A stretch of DNA of 52,474 nucleotides, taken from Deltaproteobacteria bacterium. Lineage in GTDB: Bacteria > Myxococcota_A > Polyangia > Polyangiales > Sandaracinaceae. The notes under the pieces were generated by a model. The model saw only the letters and a list, made by a program, of their open reading frames with translations, did not search any database and was not told where the DNA came from. The stretch spans positions 1-52,474 of the forward strand of contig JAFLCL010000032.1 in the NCBI GenBank assembly GCA_017303575.1, read 5' to 3'. A program made the translations under genes and the position numbers. This document shows positions 1-8,262 of this stretch, one piece after another; within the stretch, counting starts at the first letter, position 1, and every line of letters begins with the position of its first letter.

Positions 1-1284
1 GAGCGGGGACGGCTCGGCGGCACGTGCGTGAACGTCGGGTGCGTGCCGAAGAAGCTCTTCGTCTACGGCGCAGACGTGCGGCGCCAGGTGAACGACGCGG
101 CCAAGCTCGGATGGAACGTCCCGACCGCGACGCACCACTGGCCCACGCTGCGGGACAACGTGAACGCCGAGGTCACACGGCTCAACGGCGCGTACGCGCG
201 CATCGTCGAGAGCGCGGGCGCGGAGATCCTTCGTGGTCACGCGCGCCTCGACGGCCCCGAGCGGGTTCTGTTCCGGGACGAGGCCGGACACGAGCGTGCG
301 ATCCGTGCACGTCACGTGCTGCTCGCGACCGGCGCGCACCCGCATCGTCCGAGCTTTCCGGGCGCGGAGCTCGCGTGGGTGAGCGACGATGTGTTCACGC
401 TCGAGCGCCTCCCGAGGAGCGTCGTGATCGTGGGCGCCGGCTACATCGGCCTCGAGTTCGCGACGATCTTCGCGGGCCTCGGCGTCGAGGTCACCCTTCT
501 CGCGCGGCACGACCACGTGCTGCCGCACTTCGATCGCGCCGTCTCGGAGTTCGTCGCGAAGCAGCTCGACGCGCGCGGCGTGAAGGTGGTGTTCGAGGAG
601 GACGTCGTGCGCATCGAGCGCGTCGGCGATCGGCTCGACTCTCACTCCGCGCGGGGCACCGTGTTCTCCTCCGAGCAGGTGTTGCTCGCGGTCGGCCGAC
701 GGCCCGAGACGCGCGAGCTCGGCCTCGAGACGGTGGGCGTCGCGATGCGTGGCGCTGCGGTCGCCGTCGACGCGCACTACCGCACGAGCGTGCCGAACGT
801 TCATGCAGTGGGCGACCTCATCGGTCACCTCCAGCTCACGCCGGTCGCGCTCGCGGAGGGGCAAGCGCTCGCGCGTACGCTCTTTGGCGGCGGAGAGCCG
901 CAGAGCATCGACTACCGCGCGATCCCCACGGCGGTGTTCACGACACCGACGGTCGCGACCGTGGGCCTCACCGAAGCCCAAGCGCGTGGACGCGGAACGC
1001 CCCTCGCGATCTTCGAGACCGAATTTCGTCCGATGAAGGCCACGGTCACCGGATCGCCGATGCGCGCGTTCATGAAGCTCGTGGTCGATCGCGACACCGA
1101 CGAGCTGCTCGGGGTGCATGTCGTCGGGGACGATGCGGGCGAGATCGTGCAGGGCTTCGCCGTCGTGATCGCCATGCACGGCAAGAAGCGCGATCTCGAT
1201 CGCACGATCGGCATCCACCCCACGGCTGCGGAAGAGCTCGTCACCATGCGCACGGCGACACGCATCGATCCACTCGCTGCGTAG
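1..1284 (+). CDS. gor: Glutathione-disulfide reductase-like FAD/NAD(P) oxidoreductase (5' end cut by window)
   Basis: This is the C-terminal 427 residues of a class I pyridine nucleotide-disulfide oxidoreductase. The window begins inside the FAD domain, so the start codon is missing. The redox-active pair lies in GGTCVNVGCVPKK (CX4C), the form typical of glutathione reductases. A second dinucleotide fold follows (VVIVGAGYIGLEFA), then a flavin-binding Asp in NVHAVGDLIG. The C-terminal dimerisation domain ends with HPTAAEELVT, whose His-Glu pair is the catalytic acid/base. The family reduces oxidised glutathione with NADPH in the cytoplasm. Trypanothione or mycothione reductases share these motifs, so substrate identity is inferred. 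It is convergent with the cupin gene, 13 nt away. Confidence 0.9.
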   Translation, partial: ERGRLGGTCVNVGCVPKKLFVYGADVRRQVNDAAKLGWNVPTATHHWPTLRDNVNAEVTRLNGAYARIVESAGAEILRGHARLDGPERVLFRDEAGHERAIRARHVLLATGAHPHRPSFPGAELAWVSDDVFTLERLPRSVVIVGAGYIGLEFATIFAGLGVEVTLLARHDHVLPHFDRAVSEFVAKQLDARGVKVVFEEDVVRIERVGDRLDSHSARGTVFSSEQVLLAVGRRPETRELGLETVGVAMRGAAVAVDAHYRTSVPNVHAVGDLIGHLQLTPVALAEGQALARTLFGGGEPQSIDYRAIPTAVFTTPTVATVGLTEAQARGRGTPLAIFETEFRPMKATVTGSPMRAFMKLVVDRDTDELLGVHVVGDDAGEIVQGFAVVIAMHGKKRDLDRTIGIHPTAAEELVTMRTATRIDPLAA

Positions 1285-1297
1285 TCCGCGTCCCGGG

Positions 1298-2029
1298 TCA
1301 GCCGTAGCGGTGAAGCGCCGTCGCCTGGCCGATCGCTCGCGCGAGGAACTCGCCGTCGGCCCTCTGCGTGGACAGGTCGATCATCTGCCGGCGCCGCGGC
1401 GGGATCGAGGGATCGAGGCGGCCCTGCTCCACGTCGAGCAGCACACCGCGCGAGAGGCACTGGTGCCAATGCGCGTTGTCGCGCGCCTCGGAGATGGACG
1501 TCGACTCGCCGACCGTGACGGTGCGGTCGTGCGTGGCGCGCAGCACGAATCCGTCGGGCTGCTCGCGCACGCGATCCCAGTGCTGCACGCGGAATCGTCC
1601 TTCGACCACGAGGTGCGACGTCACCGAGTTGAAGTGCACGTGCGGAGGATCGGTGCGTCCCGCCTCGAAGAAGAAGACCCGCATGGCGGCGCCTTCGCCC
1701 GCGCCGAGGTCGGTGGGCACCGTGAGCGGCACCACGGCGCAGCCGCGCGAGACGCGTCGCGCGCGACGGCGCAGCGCCTCGAGATCGAGCTCGCGCCGCA
1801 GCGCGTCGAGCGGAACGCGGCTGAGAACGGGGCCGATGGCGTCCTGCCAGCCGGTCTGTGACAGCGCACCCGACCGAACCGCTGCGCCGAGCGCGAGCGC
1901 CTCACGGAGCACGGTCGCCAAGCCCTCCGAGAGCGCCCTCACGTCCGCCTGCGCTCGTGTCGCGCGGCCCGTCGCCAGCAGGATCGCGCCCGCGGCGGTG
2001 CCACGCAGGACGTGTCGCCGCGTCAACAT
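1298..2029 (-). CDS. Tat-exported cupin-like protein
   Basis: The 243-residue product begins with a twin-arginine signal (TRRHVLRG, then a hydrophobic stretch ending near ATRAQA), so it is probably exported folded. Residues about 110-215 look like a cupin barrel: PPHVHFN supplies two metal-type histidines, followed by a VVEGRF strand and a later HWHQ. The best guess is a small metal-binding beta-barrel protein or an uncharacterised dioxygenase-like enzyme. I cannot name a substrate. It diverges from the secreted-protein gene at 2089 across about 60 bp and meets the reductase gene tail to tail. Confidence 0.7.
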   Translation of the reverse strand: MLTRRHVLRGTAAGAILLATGRATRAQADVRALSEGLATVLREALALGAAVRSGALSQTGWQDAIGPVLSRVPLDALRRELDLEALRRRARRVSRGCAVVPLTVPTDLGAGEGAAMRVFFFEAGRTDPPHVHFNSVTSHLVVEGRFRVQHWDRVREQPDGFVLRATHDRTVTVGESTSISEARDNAHWHQCLSRGVLLDVEQGRLDPSIPPRRRQMIDLSTQRADGEFLARAIGQATALHRYG

Positions 2030-2075
2030 CGGCCTCGAACGGCGCAGGGAAGCATCGGCATTCCCTCGCGCGTCG

Positions 2076-2081
2076 TAGGGT
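2076..2081 (+). promoter_or_regulatory. Candidate leaderless -10 (TAGGGT)
   Basis: TAGGGT ends 7 nt before the ATG at 2089, so transcription would begin at or next to the start codon. No convincing -35 is visible. Confidence 0.45.
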
Positions 2082-2088
2082 CCGCTTC

Positions 2089-3030
2089 ATGCGGGTCGCA
2101 GCGCTCGTCGTGGTCTCGTTCCTCGCGCTCGCGGGCCTCTCCGCGTCGGCTGACGCGCCGCGAGCGGTCGAGCCCGACGTCGAGACGCAGCTCGCGGCGG
2201 ATCTCGACGCGCGTGGCCTCGGTGACGACCGCTTCGTCGCGACGACCGTGTACTCGTGGACGAGCGAGTCGCAGGCGGCCGAGCTGGGGCGCACACGCGC
2301 CCTGCTCACGCTCGGCGCGGATGGCGGGAGCACGCGGAGCCCCTACCAGCGTTCGCTCGACGAGCTCGCGATGGATCACGACGCGCCTGCCAGCGACGTC
2401 GGCCTGGCGCGCCTCTTGACCTCGAGCCCCGACCTCTCAGCGCGCCGCTACGCGTGGGTCAGCCCGCACGGCACGGCGATCCCGCGCGGCGTGCGGAGCT
2501 ATGGTCCCGTGCTCCTCTCGATGAGGCTCGCGGAGGATGCGCTCTTCGCTCGCTTCGCGCCGAGCGAGCGGCCGTCGTTCCGCGTCGTGGATGCACGAGG
2601 AGAGACCGTCGATGCCTCGGTGCTGCTCGCAGACCCCTCGCGGCTCGCGAGCGTCGTGCACGTGAGGCACGACGATCCGCAGGGCCCTTACCGAGAGATC
2701 ATCGTGCACGGCGCGCCGACGCGATCGGCGGTGCGGTGCTGGTCGATGGGAACGAGCGCGGTGAGCGCGCGCATCGAGGCCGACCGGATCCTCGTCTCGC
2801 GACTGAGGCGCATCGCGCGCCCACGTCGAGCGCTGTCACTCGCGCCGTTCTGGACCGCCCGCCCGCCCATCGACGGCGACCGGCGCTGGACCGCGCGGTG
2901 GGCGCGCACGATGCCGTTCGACACGTCCCGGCATCGCTTCACGCCGGGTGCGCTCACGGAGCTCGAGCGGGTGTTGGCCGCCCGCGTGCGGCAGCGCGTC
3001 ACGCCGACCGACACGTGCACGCGTGACTGA
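2089..3030 (+). CDS. Secreted protein of unknown function
   Basis: The 313-residue product starts with a typical Sec signal peptide (MRVAALVVVSFLALAGLSA, cleavage near ASA-DA). No catalytic motif was recognised. The mature part alternates charged and hydrophobic segments and ends with PTDTCTRD. The open frame continues upstream, but ATG 2089 is chosen because the signal peptide starts there and a -10-like TAGGGT lies exactly 7 nt before it. Third codon positions are strongly G/C, as in neighbouring genes, so the frame is real. It is probably periplasmic or released. Function unknown. Confidence 0.7.
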   Translation: MRVAALVVVSFLALAGLSASADAPRAVEPDVETQLAADLDARGLGDDRFVATTVYSWTSESQAAELGRTRALLTLGADGGSTRSPYQRSLDELAMDHDAPASDVGLARLLTSSPDLSARRYAWVSPHGTAIPRGVRSYGPVLLSMRLAEDALFARFAPSERPSFRVVDARGETVDASVLLADPSRLASVVHVRHDDPQGPYREIIVHGAPTRSAVRCWSMGTSAVSARIEADRILVSRLRRIARPRRALSLAPFWTARPPIDGDRRWTARWARTMPFDTSRHRFTPGALTELERVLAARVRQRVTPTDTCTRD

Positions 3031-3063
3031 GCGCGCCGAGACCTCGGGTCGGGAGCGATCCGG

Positions 3064-3069
3064 TATCGT
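3064..3069 (+). promoter_or_regulatory. Candidate leaderless -10 (TATCGT)
   Basis: TATCGT ends 7 nt before the ATG at 3077, preceded by GG. There is no clear -35 and no Shine-Dalgarno sequence in the gap. Confidence 0.45.
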
Positions 3070-3076
3070 CGCGTGC

Positions 3077-4090
3077 ATGCGATCCCTCTCCGTCGCGCTC
3101 GTGCTCGCGATCGTGCTGTCCACGTCCACCTCTTCCGCACAGGAGGTGTGGCGCGGTGACTTCGAGACGGGTGACACGTCGCAGTTCGACGGCGAGCTCA
3201 ATGGTCGCGTGGGGGAGCGCGATCCGATCACCATCGTGGATTCGCCCGTGGCAGAAGGGGATCACGCGGTGCGCATCGAGCTCTCGAACGAAGCGCGCTG
3301 GCCCAACGGCCTCAAGCGCGTCGAGCTCCACCACTCACCTGCAGGCGGACGCACCGACGACGGCGAGGCGCTCTACTTCGCGTGGAGCTTCCAGGTGCCC
3401 GAGACCCTTCCGCGGGAACCCGAGCAGCAGATCGCCTACTGGGAGACCGACAGCAGCTACTCGCAGCTCATGGCGTTCTCGCTGATCGGCAGCGATCTCC
3501 GCTTCTCGACCAACCATCCCGAGTGGCACGAGCACTGGCTCGGGCGCGGCGTCGTGACGCCAGGCGTGTGGCACCGCATAGCGATGCACATCGTGTGGTC
3601 GCGCGACGCGGACCTCGGCACGGTCGACGTGTGGTTCGACGGTGAGCAGGTCGTCGCCGCGGGACACGCACAGACGCTCGTCGACACGAACAGCGCGTTC
3701 ACGCAGATGGGTCTTCTGCGTGGCGCGATCGAGTTCACCGATGCGCCCGTGATCCTCCTCGACGACGCGATCGAGGGCGACTCGCTCGCGTCCGTGCGCC
3801 CTGAAGGCGTGGCCGAGGTGCCCGATGCAGGCGTGGCTGCCGCGGACGTCGGCATCACGGACGTCGACGGGGGCACCTCCTCGGATGCCTCGCTCGGCGA
3901 TCGAGACGCGGGCGTCGGTGCCAGCGTCGATGCCTCGTCTCGCACGGACGCAGGACCGAGCACGCTGTCGGGCTCGTGCGTCTGTCGCACCACGATGGGT
4001 GAGCGCCCCGTCGCTCTCTTCCTCGCTCTGCCAGCGCTGCTCGGCGTTGTCTCGCGACGTCGGCGTCGCGTGCGTCTCGACCGGGAATGA
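3077..4090 (+). CDS. Polysaccharide lyase-like exported protein with MYXO-CTERM-like tail
   Basis: The product has 337 residues. After a signal peptide (residues 1-21, cleaved near SSA-Q), residues about 25-240 resemble the heparin-lyase-I-like jelly roll (Polysacc_lyase, PF14099). Visible landmarks are FETGDTSQF, a VRIEL strand, a central RVELHH, WHRIAMHIVW and VDVWFDGEQV near the end of the fold. A low-complexity Asp/Ala/Ser linker (about 245-295) leads to SGSCVC, a hydrophobic helix and an Arg cluster (SRRRRR). That Cys-TM-Arg layout is the MYXO-CTERM surface-anchoring plan, here with an atypical CVC. The substrate is probably an anionic polysaccharide, inferred from family only. Confidence 0.75.
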   Translation: MRSLSVALVLAIVLSTSTSSAQEVWRGDFETGDTSQFDGELNGRVGERDPITIVDSPVAEGDHAVRIELSNEARWPNGLKRVELHHSPAGGRTDDGEALYFAWSFQVPETLPREPEQQIAYWETDSSYSQLMAFSLIGSDLRFSTNHPEWHEHWLGRGVVTPGVWHRIAMHIVWSRDADLGTVDVWFDGEQVVAAGHAQTLVDTNSAFTQMGLLRGAIEFTDAPVILLDDAIEGDSLASVRPEGVAEVPDAGVAAADVGITDVDGGTSSDASLGDRDAGVGASVDASSRTDAGPSTLSGSCVCRTTMGERPVALFLALPALLGVVSRRRRRVRLDRE

Positions 4091-4118
4091 GCCGTCACGT
4101 TCCGCGCGTCGAGGGCCG

Positions 4119-4619
4119 ATGCCCACGATGATCCCGCGCGCAGAGGCCCTCGCTCGCATCCGAAGCGAGGGTGGTGATCCCGAGTGCCTGATGTGCGCGA
4201 TCGCGCGAGGCGAGGTGGGCGAGCTCCACGCGGTGCACGAGGACGACGACGTGCTCGTCTTCCTGCCGCGCTACGTCCGGTGCTGGGGCCACGTCTGCAT
4301 CATGCCCAAGGCGCACGTCACGTCATACGCGAGCGCCCCGATCGAGCTGTGGTCCAAGGTCTCGATCGCAGGTCATCGCGTCGCGCGCCTCGTCGAGTCG
4401 CTCGAGCGTCCGCGACGCTGCTACCTCGCGTCCACGGGCTCGAGCGCGGGCGAGCTCACGCAGAGCTCGATGCACCTCCACCTCCACGTCATCCCCGTGC
4501 ACGACCCCGAAGATCGGCCCGCGTCGGTGTTCTCGTGGCAAGAGGGCGTGTTCGTCGCCGAGCGCGACGAGTGGATCGGCCTCCGCGACCGCTACCGCGA
4601 GGCCTGGGCGCGCATGTGA
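4119..4619 (+). CDS. HIT-family nucleotide hydrolase/transferase
   Basis: This 166-residue cytoplasmic protein carries the histidine triad as HLHLHVIPVH near residue 130, with an upstream CxxC (CLMC) typical of zinc-binding HIT proteins. The fold is recognisable from VLVFLPRYVRCWGHVCIMPKAHV. Family members cleave nucleoside phosphoramidates or dinucleoside polyphosphates through the central His. Two in-frame ATGs exist (4119 and 4128), and neither has a clear ribosome site. It lies 28 nt downstream of the lyase-like gene on the same strand, and a hairpin follows it. The exact substrate is not predictable. Confidence 0.85.
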   Translation: MPTMIPRAEALARIRSEGGDPECLMCAIARGEVGELHAVHEDDDVLVFLPRYVRCWGHVCIMPKAHVTSYASAPIELWSKVSIAGHRVARLVESLERPRRCYLASTGSSAGELTQSSMHLHLHVIPVHDPEDRPASVFSWQEGVFVAERDEWIGLRDRYREAWARM

Positions 4620-4662
4620 TCGCGCGCCGTGCCGCTCGAGCGCGTCCTGCGCGAGGACCGAA

Positions 4663-4697
4663 GCTCGACGCCCTCCGCTGTCCGGACGGCGTCGAGC
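4663..4697. terminator. Bidirectional hairpin between convergent HIT and glnA genes
   Basis: A perfect 10-bp inverted repeat (GCTCGACGCC at 4663-4672 and GGCGTCGAGC at 4688-4697) surrounds a 15-nt loop. It sits in the gap between two genes that meet tail to tail. There is no T-run, as is common in very GC-rich genomes. Confidence 0.5.
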
Positions 4698-4713
4698 CCC
4701 GCTCAGACGAAGA

Positions 4714-6186
4714 TCAGAACTGCGACCACAGGTACTGGTTCGTGATCTCGTGGTGGAACTGGATCTCGCTCGTCTTCACGCGGCTGCCGAGCGCGCGGGG
4801 GCAGCGATCGGCCGACGCGGCCTTGAGCTCGGCGAACTTCGTGTGGACCGTCTCGCCATAGAGCTCCTTCGAGAAGCTCGAGCTCTTGAAGAGGCGGATG
4901 GCGTCGTAGATGTTGTCGGGGAGGAAGCGGGTGCGGGCCTTCTTGCTCTCGTCCTCCGACTCCTTCGGTCCCTCGAGGCCCGTGCGGAGCACTGTGTAGA
5001 CGCTCATGTAGGGGTTCGCGTCCGGCGCGACCGAGCGCACCTCGATGCGCGCGCTCTTCTCGTTGCCGAGCGGGATGCGGACCATCGAGCCGCGATCGAT
5101 CGCCGATGCCTTGATCTGGTTGGGCGCCTCGTAGTGCGGATCGAGTCGGCGGTACGCGTTCACGCTCGAGTTGAGCGCGAGGCAGATGTCGGGCGCCGCC
5201 GCGAGGATGCGGCCGATGAACTCCCAGCCCGCCTTGCTCAGGCCGTCCTTGCCCTTCTTGTCGTGGAAGAGGTTCACGCCCTTCTTCGACAACGACATGT
5301 TCGTGTGCATGCCGTTGCCGTTCACGCCGGTCACGGGCTTGGGCAGGAACGACGCCGTCATGTCCATCTGGCTGGCGACCTGACGCGCGAGCAGCTTGTA
5401 GAGCTGCACCTGATCGGCGCCGATCACTGCGTCGGCGTACTTGAAGTTCATCTCGAACTGCGAGGGCGCGACCTCGGGGTGGTCCTTCTCGTTCTCGAAG
5501 CCCATCGCGCGCTGGCACTCGGCGGAGCTGTCGATGAACTTGCGGAGCGCGTCCCCGGGGAGCGAGTGGTAGTAGCCACCCGTGGAGATGAACTCGAAGC
5601 TGCCCGTCTCGTGGTAGTGGCGCTCGGCGTCGCGGCCCTTGAAGAGGAAGCCCTCGATCTCGTGCGCGACGTGACAGACCGTCTGGTCCTTCGCGAAGAG
5701 CTTCTCGGTGTAGGCCTTGAGACGGCCGCGCAGATCACCGACGTACGGCGATCCATCGCGCTCGAGCACCTCGCCGAACACGAGGACCTTGCCGGGGCCG
5801 AACACGTCGGAGGGCAGCCAGTAGAACGCCGGCCAGTCGATGCCGAGGCGGAGGTCCGACTCCTGCTGCGCGGAGAAGCCGCGGATGGAGCTGCCATCGA
5901 ACGTGAGGTTGTCGGCGCTGCCGAGGAGGAACTTCTTGTCGTAGTCGAGCATGTGCATCCGACCCTCGAGGTCGGTGAAGCACACGGTCACGGCCTTGAT
6001 CCGCTTCTCGTCGGTGAGGTACTTCATCCGCTGCTCGCGGACCTTGTCGATCTTCACGCGCGCGATGCGCTGCTCCTTCGCCTCGAGGTTCAGCTGCTCG
6101 AGCTCGTCGTAGGGGATCTCGAGGAAGGAGCGAAGACCGGTCGAGGTGGGTTCTGCCGATGCCTTGGTCGCCAAGAGAGCCTCCAT
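4714..6186 (-). CDS. glnA: Glutamine synthetase, type I
   Basis: The 490-residue enzyme makes glutamine from glutamate, ammonia and ATP. The N-terminal beta-grasp domain contains DGSSIRGF (residues 97-104). The catalytic domain has HPEVAPSQFEMNF (about 236-248) and the metal/ATP loop NGNGMHTNMS (290-299). The form GMHTN, with Asn where enterobacterial enzymes have a second His, resembles the GSI-alpha type. A Tyr in DNIYDAI lies near the place used for adenylylation in GSI-beta, but the surrounding motif differs, so adenylylation control is doubtful. The ATG is preceded by a long leader. Paired palindromes near 6285-6316 may be operator sites. Confidence 0.93.
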   Translation of the reverse strand: MEALLATKASAEPTSTGLRSFLEIPYDELEQLNLEAKEQRIARVKIDKVREQRMKYLTDEKRIKAVTVCFTDLEGRMHMLDYDKKFLLGSADNLTFDGSSIRGFSAQQESDLRLGIDWPAFYWLPSDVFGPGKVLVFGEVLERDGSPYVGDLRGRLKAYTEKLFAKDQTVCHVAHEIEGFLFKGRDAERHYHETGSFEFISTGGYYHSLPGDALRKFIDSSAECQRAMGFENEKDHPEVAPSQFEMNFKYADAVIGADQVQLYKLLARQVASQMDMTASFLPKPVTGVNGNGMHTNMSLSKKGVNLFHDKKGKDGLSKAGWEFIGRILAAAPDICLALNSSVNAYRRLDPHYEAPNQIKASAIDRGSMVRIPLGNEKSARIEVRSVAPDANPYMSVYTVLRTGLEGPKESEDESKKARTRFLPDNIYDAIRLFKSSSFSKELYGETVHTKFAELKAASADRCPRALGSRVKTSEIQFHHEITNQYLWSQF

Positions 6187-6284
6187 GGAGAGCTCGGCGC
6201 GGCGGGGGGCCGGAGGCCGAGGATGACGTTCGGGCGCCCTTCTGGACCCTTAGTTTCGCAATGGCAAGCGCAAACTCTGCGTCA

Positions 6285-6316
6285 CGAAGCCTTCGCGGCG
6301 CGTCCTGAAGCCTTCG
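6285..6316. promoter_or_regulatory. Paired palindromic repeats upstream of glnA
   Basis: An 11-bp odd palindrome CGAAGCCTTCG (6285-6295) recurs as TGAAGCCTTCG (6306-6316). The shared 13-mer GAAGCCTTCGCGG is exactly 21 bp apart, two helical turns. The pair lies about 100-130 bp upstream of the glnA start, in the divergent gap with the 49-aa gene. Confidence 0.45.
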
Positions 6317-6407
6317 CGGGCAATTCGAGCCCTGCGGGTGTGCGGAACGTCGCGGCGCGCCGTGTCCCCGACGCGATCGGCCACGGGCCGTCGCCCGAAC
6401 CTGCTGC

Positions 6408-6413
6408 GATACT
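6408..6413 (+). promoter_or_regulatory. Candidate leaderless -10 (GATACT)
   Basis: GATACT (4/6 to TATAAT) ends 6 nt before the GTG at 6420. It supports that start for the small membrane-protein gene. Confidence 0.35.
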
Positions 6414-6419
6414 CGCCTC

Positions 6420-6569
6420 GTGACCTGGCAGTGGATCGCCGTCGCCCTGATCGAGGCCCTCGCCGTGGGCTACCTCGTGTGGCACTTCGTCGGCCCGCGG
6501 CGCAAGCCGAAGATCCTCCAGAAGCCCGACGTGAAGGCGAGCGCGCTCGTGCGCAAGAAGAAGACGTAG
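6420..6569 (+). CDS. 49-residue single-pass membrane protein
   Basis: This short GTG-started frame encodes MTWQWIAVALIEALAVGYLV followed by WHFVGPRRK and a basic tail ending in VRKKKT. Residues 4-24 form one transmembrane helix, and the Arg/Lys-rich C-terminus should stay in the cytoplasm. Every signal favours a real gene: coding-type third positions, a -10-like hexamer just upstream, and a hydrophobic-then-basic design common among small bacterial membrane proteins. It sits between divergent glnA and the photolyase gene. No family was recognised, and its partner is unknown. Confidence 0.6.
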   Translation: MTWQWIAVALIEALAVGYLVWHFVGPRRKPKILQKPDVKASALVRKKKT

Positions 6570-6699
6570 GTCACCGGTCGCGGGCCTCGTCGAGGGCTCC
6601 TCGGATCCCCCCACCCGGGCCTCGGACCTTGCGCGCTCGGGTGGTCGCTGGGCGCCAGACCTTGCGAACCTTCGTCTCGGGCACGAGTCTCCGCGCGAC

Positions 6700-8235
6700 A
6701 TGCCTGCCATCGCGCCCGTGCCTGCGATCCGCATCGATGCCGCCGTGCCCACACCCGCTCGGCGCGGTGGTCGCTACGTCCTCTACTGGATGACCGCCGC
6801 GCGCAGGCTCGGGCACAACCACGCCCTTCAGCGCGCGCTCGCGTGGTGCGAGGAGCTCGGCAAGCCGCTCGTCGTCTTCGAGCCGCTGCGCGTCGACTAC
6901 CCCTACGCGTCCGACCGCTTCCACCGCTTCGTGATCGAGGGCATGGCCGAGCACGCGAGCACGATGCGCGAGGCGGGCTTCGTGTACCTGCCGTTCGTCG
7001 AGCGCGAGCAGGGAGGCGGCAAGGGCCTGCTCGAGGCGCTCGCGAGAGACGCGTGCGTGGTGGTGGGCGACGACTTCCCCGCGTTCTTCCTCCCGCACAT
7101 GCGCGCGCGTGCTGCCTCGATGCTGAGCGAGCTGGGCGTGCGCTTCGAGGTCGTCGACTCGTGCGGCCTCTTGCCGCTGCGCGCGAGCCCGAGCGCGTTC
7201 AACTTCGCGCACCAGTTCCGGCGCTTCGTGCAGAAGACGCTGCCCGCGCACTTCGACGGCGCGCCGATGCCCACCCCGCTGACGAAGGGCGTCGGACGCG
7301 GCGAGGCGGACCTCGTCGCCTCGGTCGTGCGCGAGCGCTACCGCTTCGCGACCGACGACGAGCTCGGCGCCCTCGACGCTCTGATCGCTGCGCTCCCGAT
7401 CGACCACACGATCGGCGGCATCGACGAGCACGGCGGTGAGCGGGAAGGGCGGGCACGCATGAAGCGCTTCGTCGCGAAGAAGCTGGCGCGCTACCACGAG
7501 GATCGCAGCCATCCCGACGACGACGTCGCGAGCGGCCTCTCGAGCTGGCTCCACTTCGGTCACGTGAGCTCGCACGAGATCCTGGCCGAGGTCGCGCGCG
7601 CGACGGACTGGGACCCTTCGAAGATCGCGAAGAAGCCCCACGGCAGCCGTGAGGGATGGTGGAACGCGAGCGACGCGGCCGATGGCTTCCTCGACGAGCT
7701 CGTCACGTGGCGCGAGCTCGGCTTCGCGCGCTGCCATCACACGGACGACTTCACGACCTGGGAGGGCATCCCCGCGTGGGCGCGGCAGACGCTCGCCGAG
7801 CACCGACACGATCGGCGCCCCGCGCTCTACACGGTCGATCAGCTCGATCGCGGCGAGACCGACAACGAGGTGTGGAACGCAGCGCAGCGCGAGCTCCGCG
7901 AGACGGGCCGCATCCAGAACTACCTCCGCATGGTGTGGGGCAAGACCACGCTCAACTGGTTCGACGATCCGCGCGATGCCTTCGAGGCGCTGATTCACCT
8001 CAACGACAAGTACGCGATCGACGGCCGCGATCCGAACACCTACACGAACATCGGCTGGGTCTTCGGCGCCTACGACCGAGCGTGGGGCCCGGAGCGGAAG
8101 ATCTTCGGCAAGGTTCGCTACATGACGAGCGGCAACACCGTGAAGAAGCTCCGCATGAAGGACTGGCTCTCCAAGTGGAGCGACGGCCCCACACGTTCTA
8201 CGAGGGGCACGACGCTCTCGATGTACGACGACTGA
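6700..8235 (+). CDS. phr: Class II (animal-type) CPD photolyase
   Basis: The 511-residue flavoprotein repairs cyclobutane pyrimidine dimers using light. The N-terminal alpha/beta domain starts VLYWMTAARRLGHNHAL, the class II pattern rather than the class I start. The helical FAD domain shows HFGHVSSHE, then ETDNEVWNAAQRELRETG, then YLRMVWGKTTLNW. These are followed by LNDKYAIDGRDPNTYTNIGW and ERKIFGKVRYM, which form the conserved class II C-terminal block. All parts of the FAD and dimer pocket appear present, so it should be active. The ATG follows a weak upstream region. A short gap separates it from the alginate lyase gene. Confidence 0.93.
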   Translation: MPAIAPVPAIRIDAAVPTPARRGGRYVLYWMTAARRLGHNHALQRALAWCEELGKPLVVFEPLRVDYPYASDRFHRFVIEGMAEHASTMREAGFVYLPFVEREQGGGKGLLEALARDACVVVGDDFPAFFLPHMRARAASMLSELGVRFEVVDSCGLLPLRASPSAFNFAHQFRRFVQKTLPAHFDGAPMPTPLTKGVGRGEADLVASVVRERYRFATDDELGALDALIAALPIDHTIGGIDEHGGEREGRARMKRFVAKKLARYHEDRSHPDDDVASGLSSWLHFGHVSSHEILAEVARATDWDPSKIAKKPHGSREGWWNASDAADGFLDELVTWRELGFARCHHTDDFTTWEGIPAWARQTLAEHRHDRRPALYTVDQLDRGETDNEVWNAAQRELRETGRIQNYLRMVWGKTTLNWFDDPRDAFEALIHLNDKYAIDGRDPNTYTNIGWVFGAYDRAWGPERKIFGKVRYMTSGNTVKKLRMKDWLSKWSDGPTRSTRGTTLSMYDD

Positions 8236-8262
8236 GCGCGCCCCTTCAGGCCATCCTCGGGC

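Noticed and set aside
6262..6284. Sigma-54-like promoter for glnA
   Set aside because: It matches TTGC but has TGAC instead of TGGC at -24. It is mentioned only as a weak possibility.
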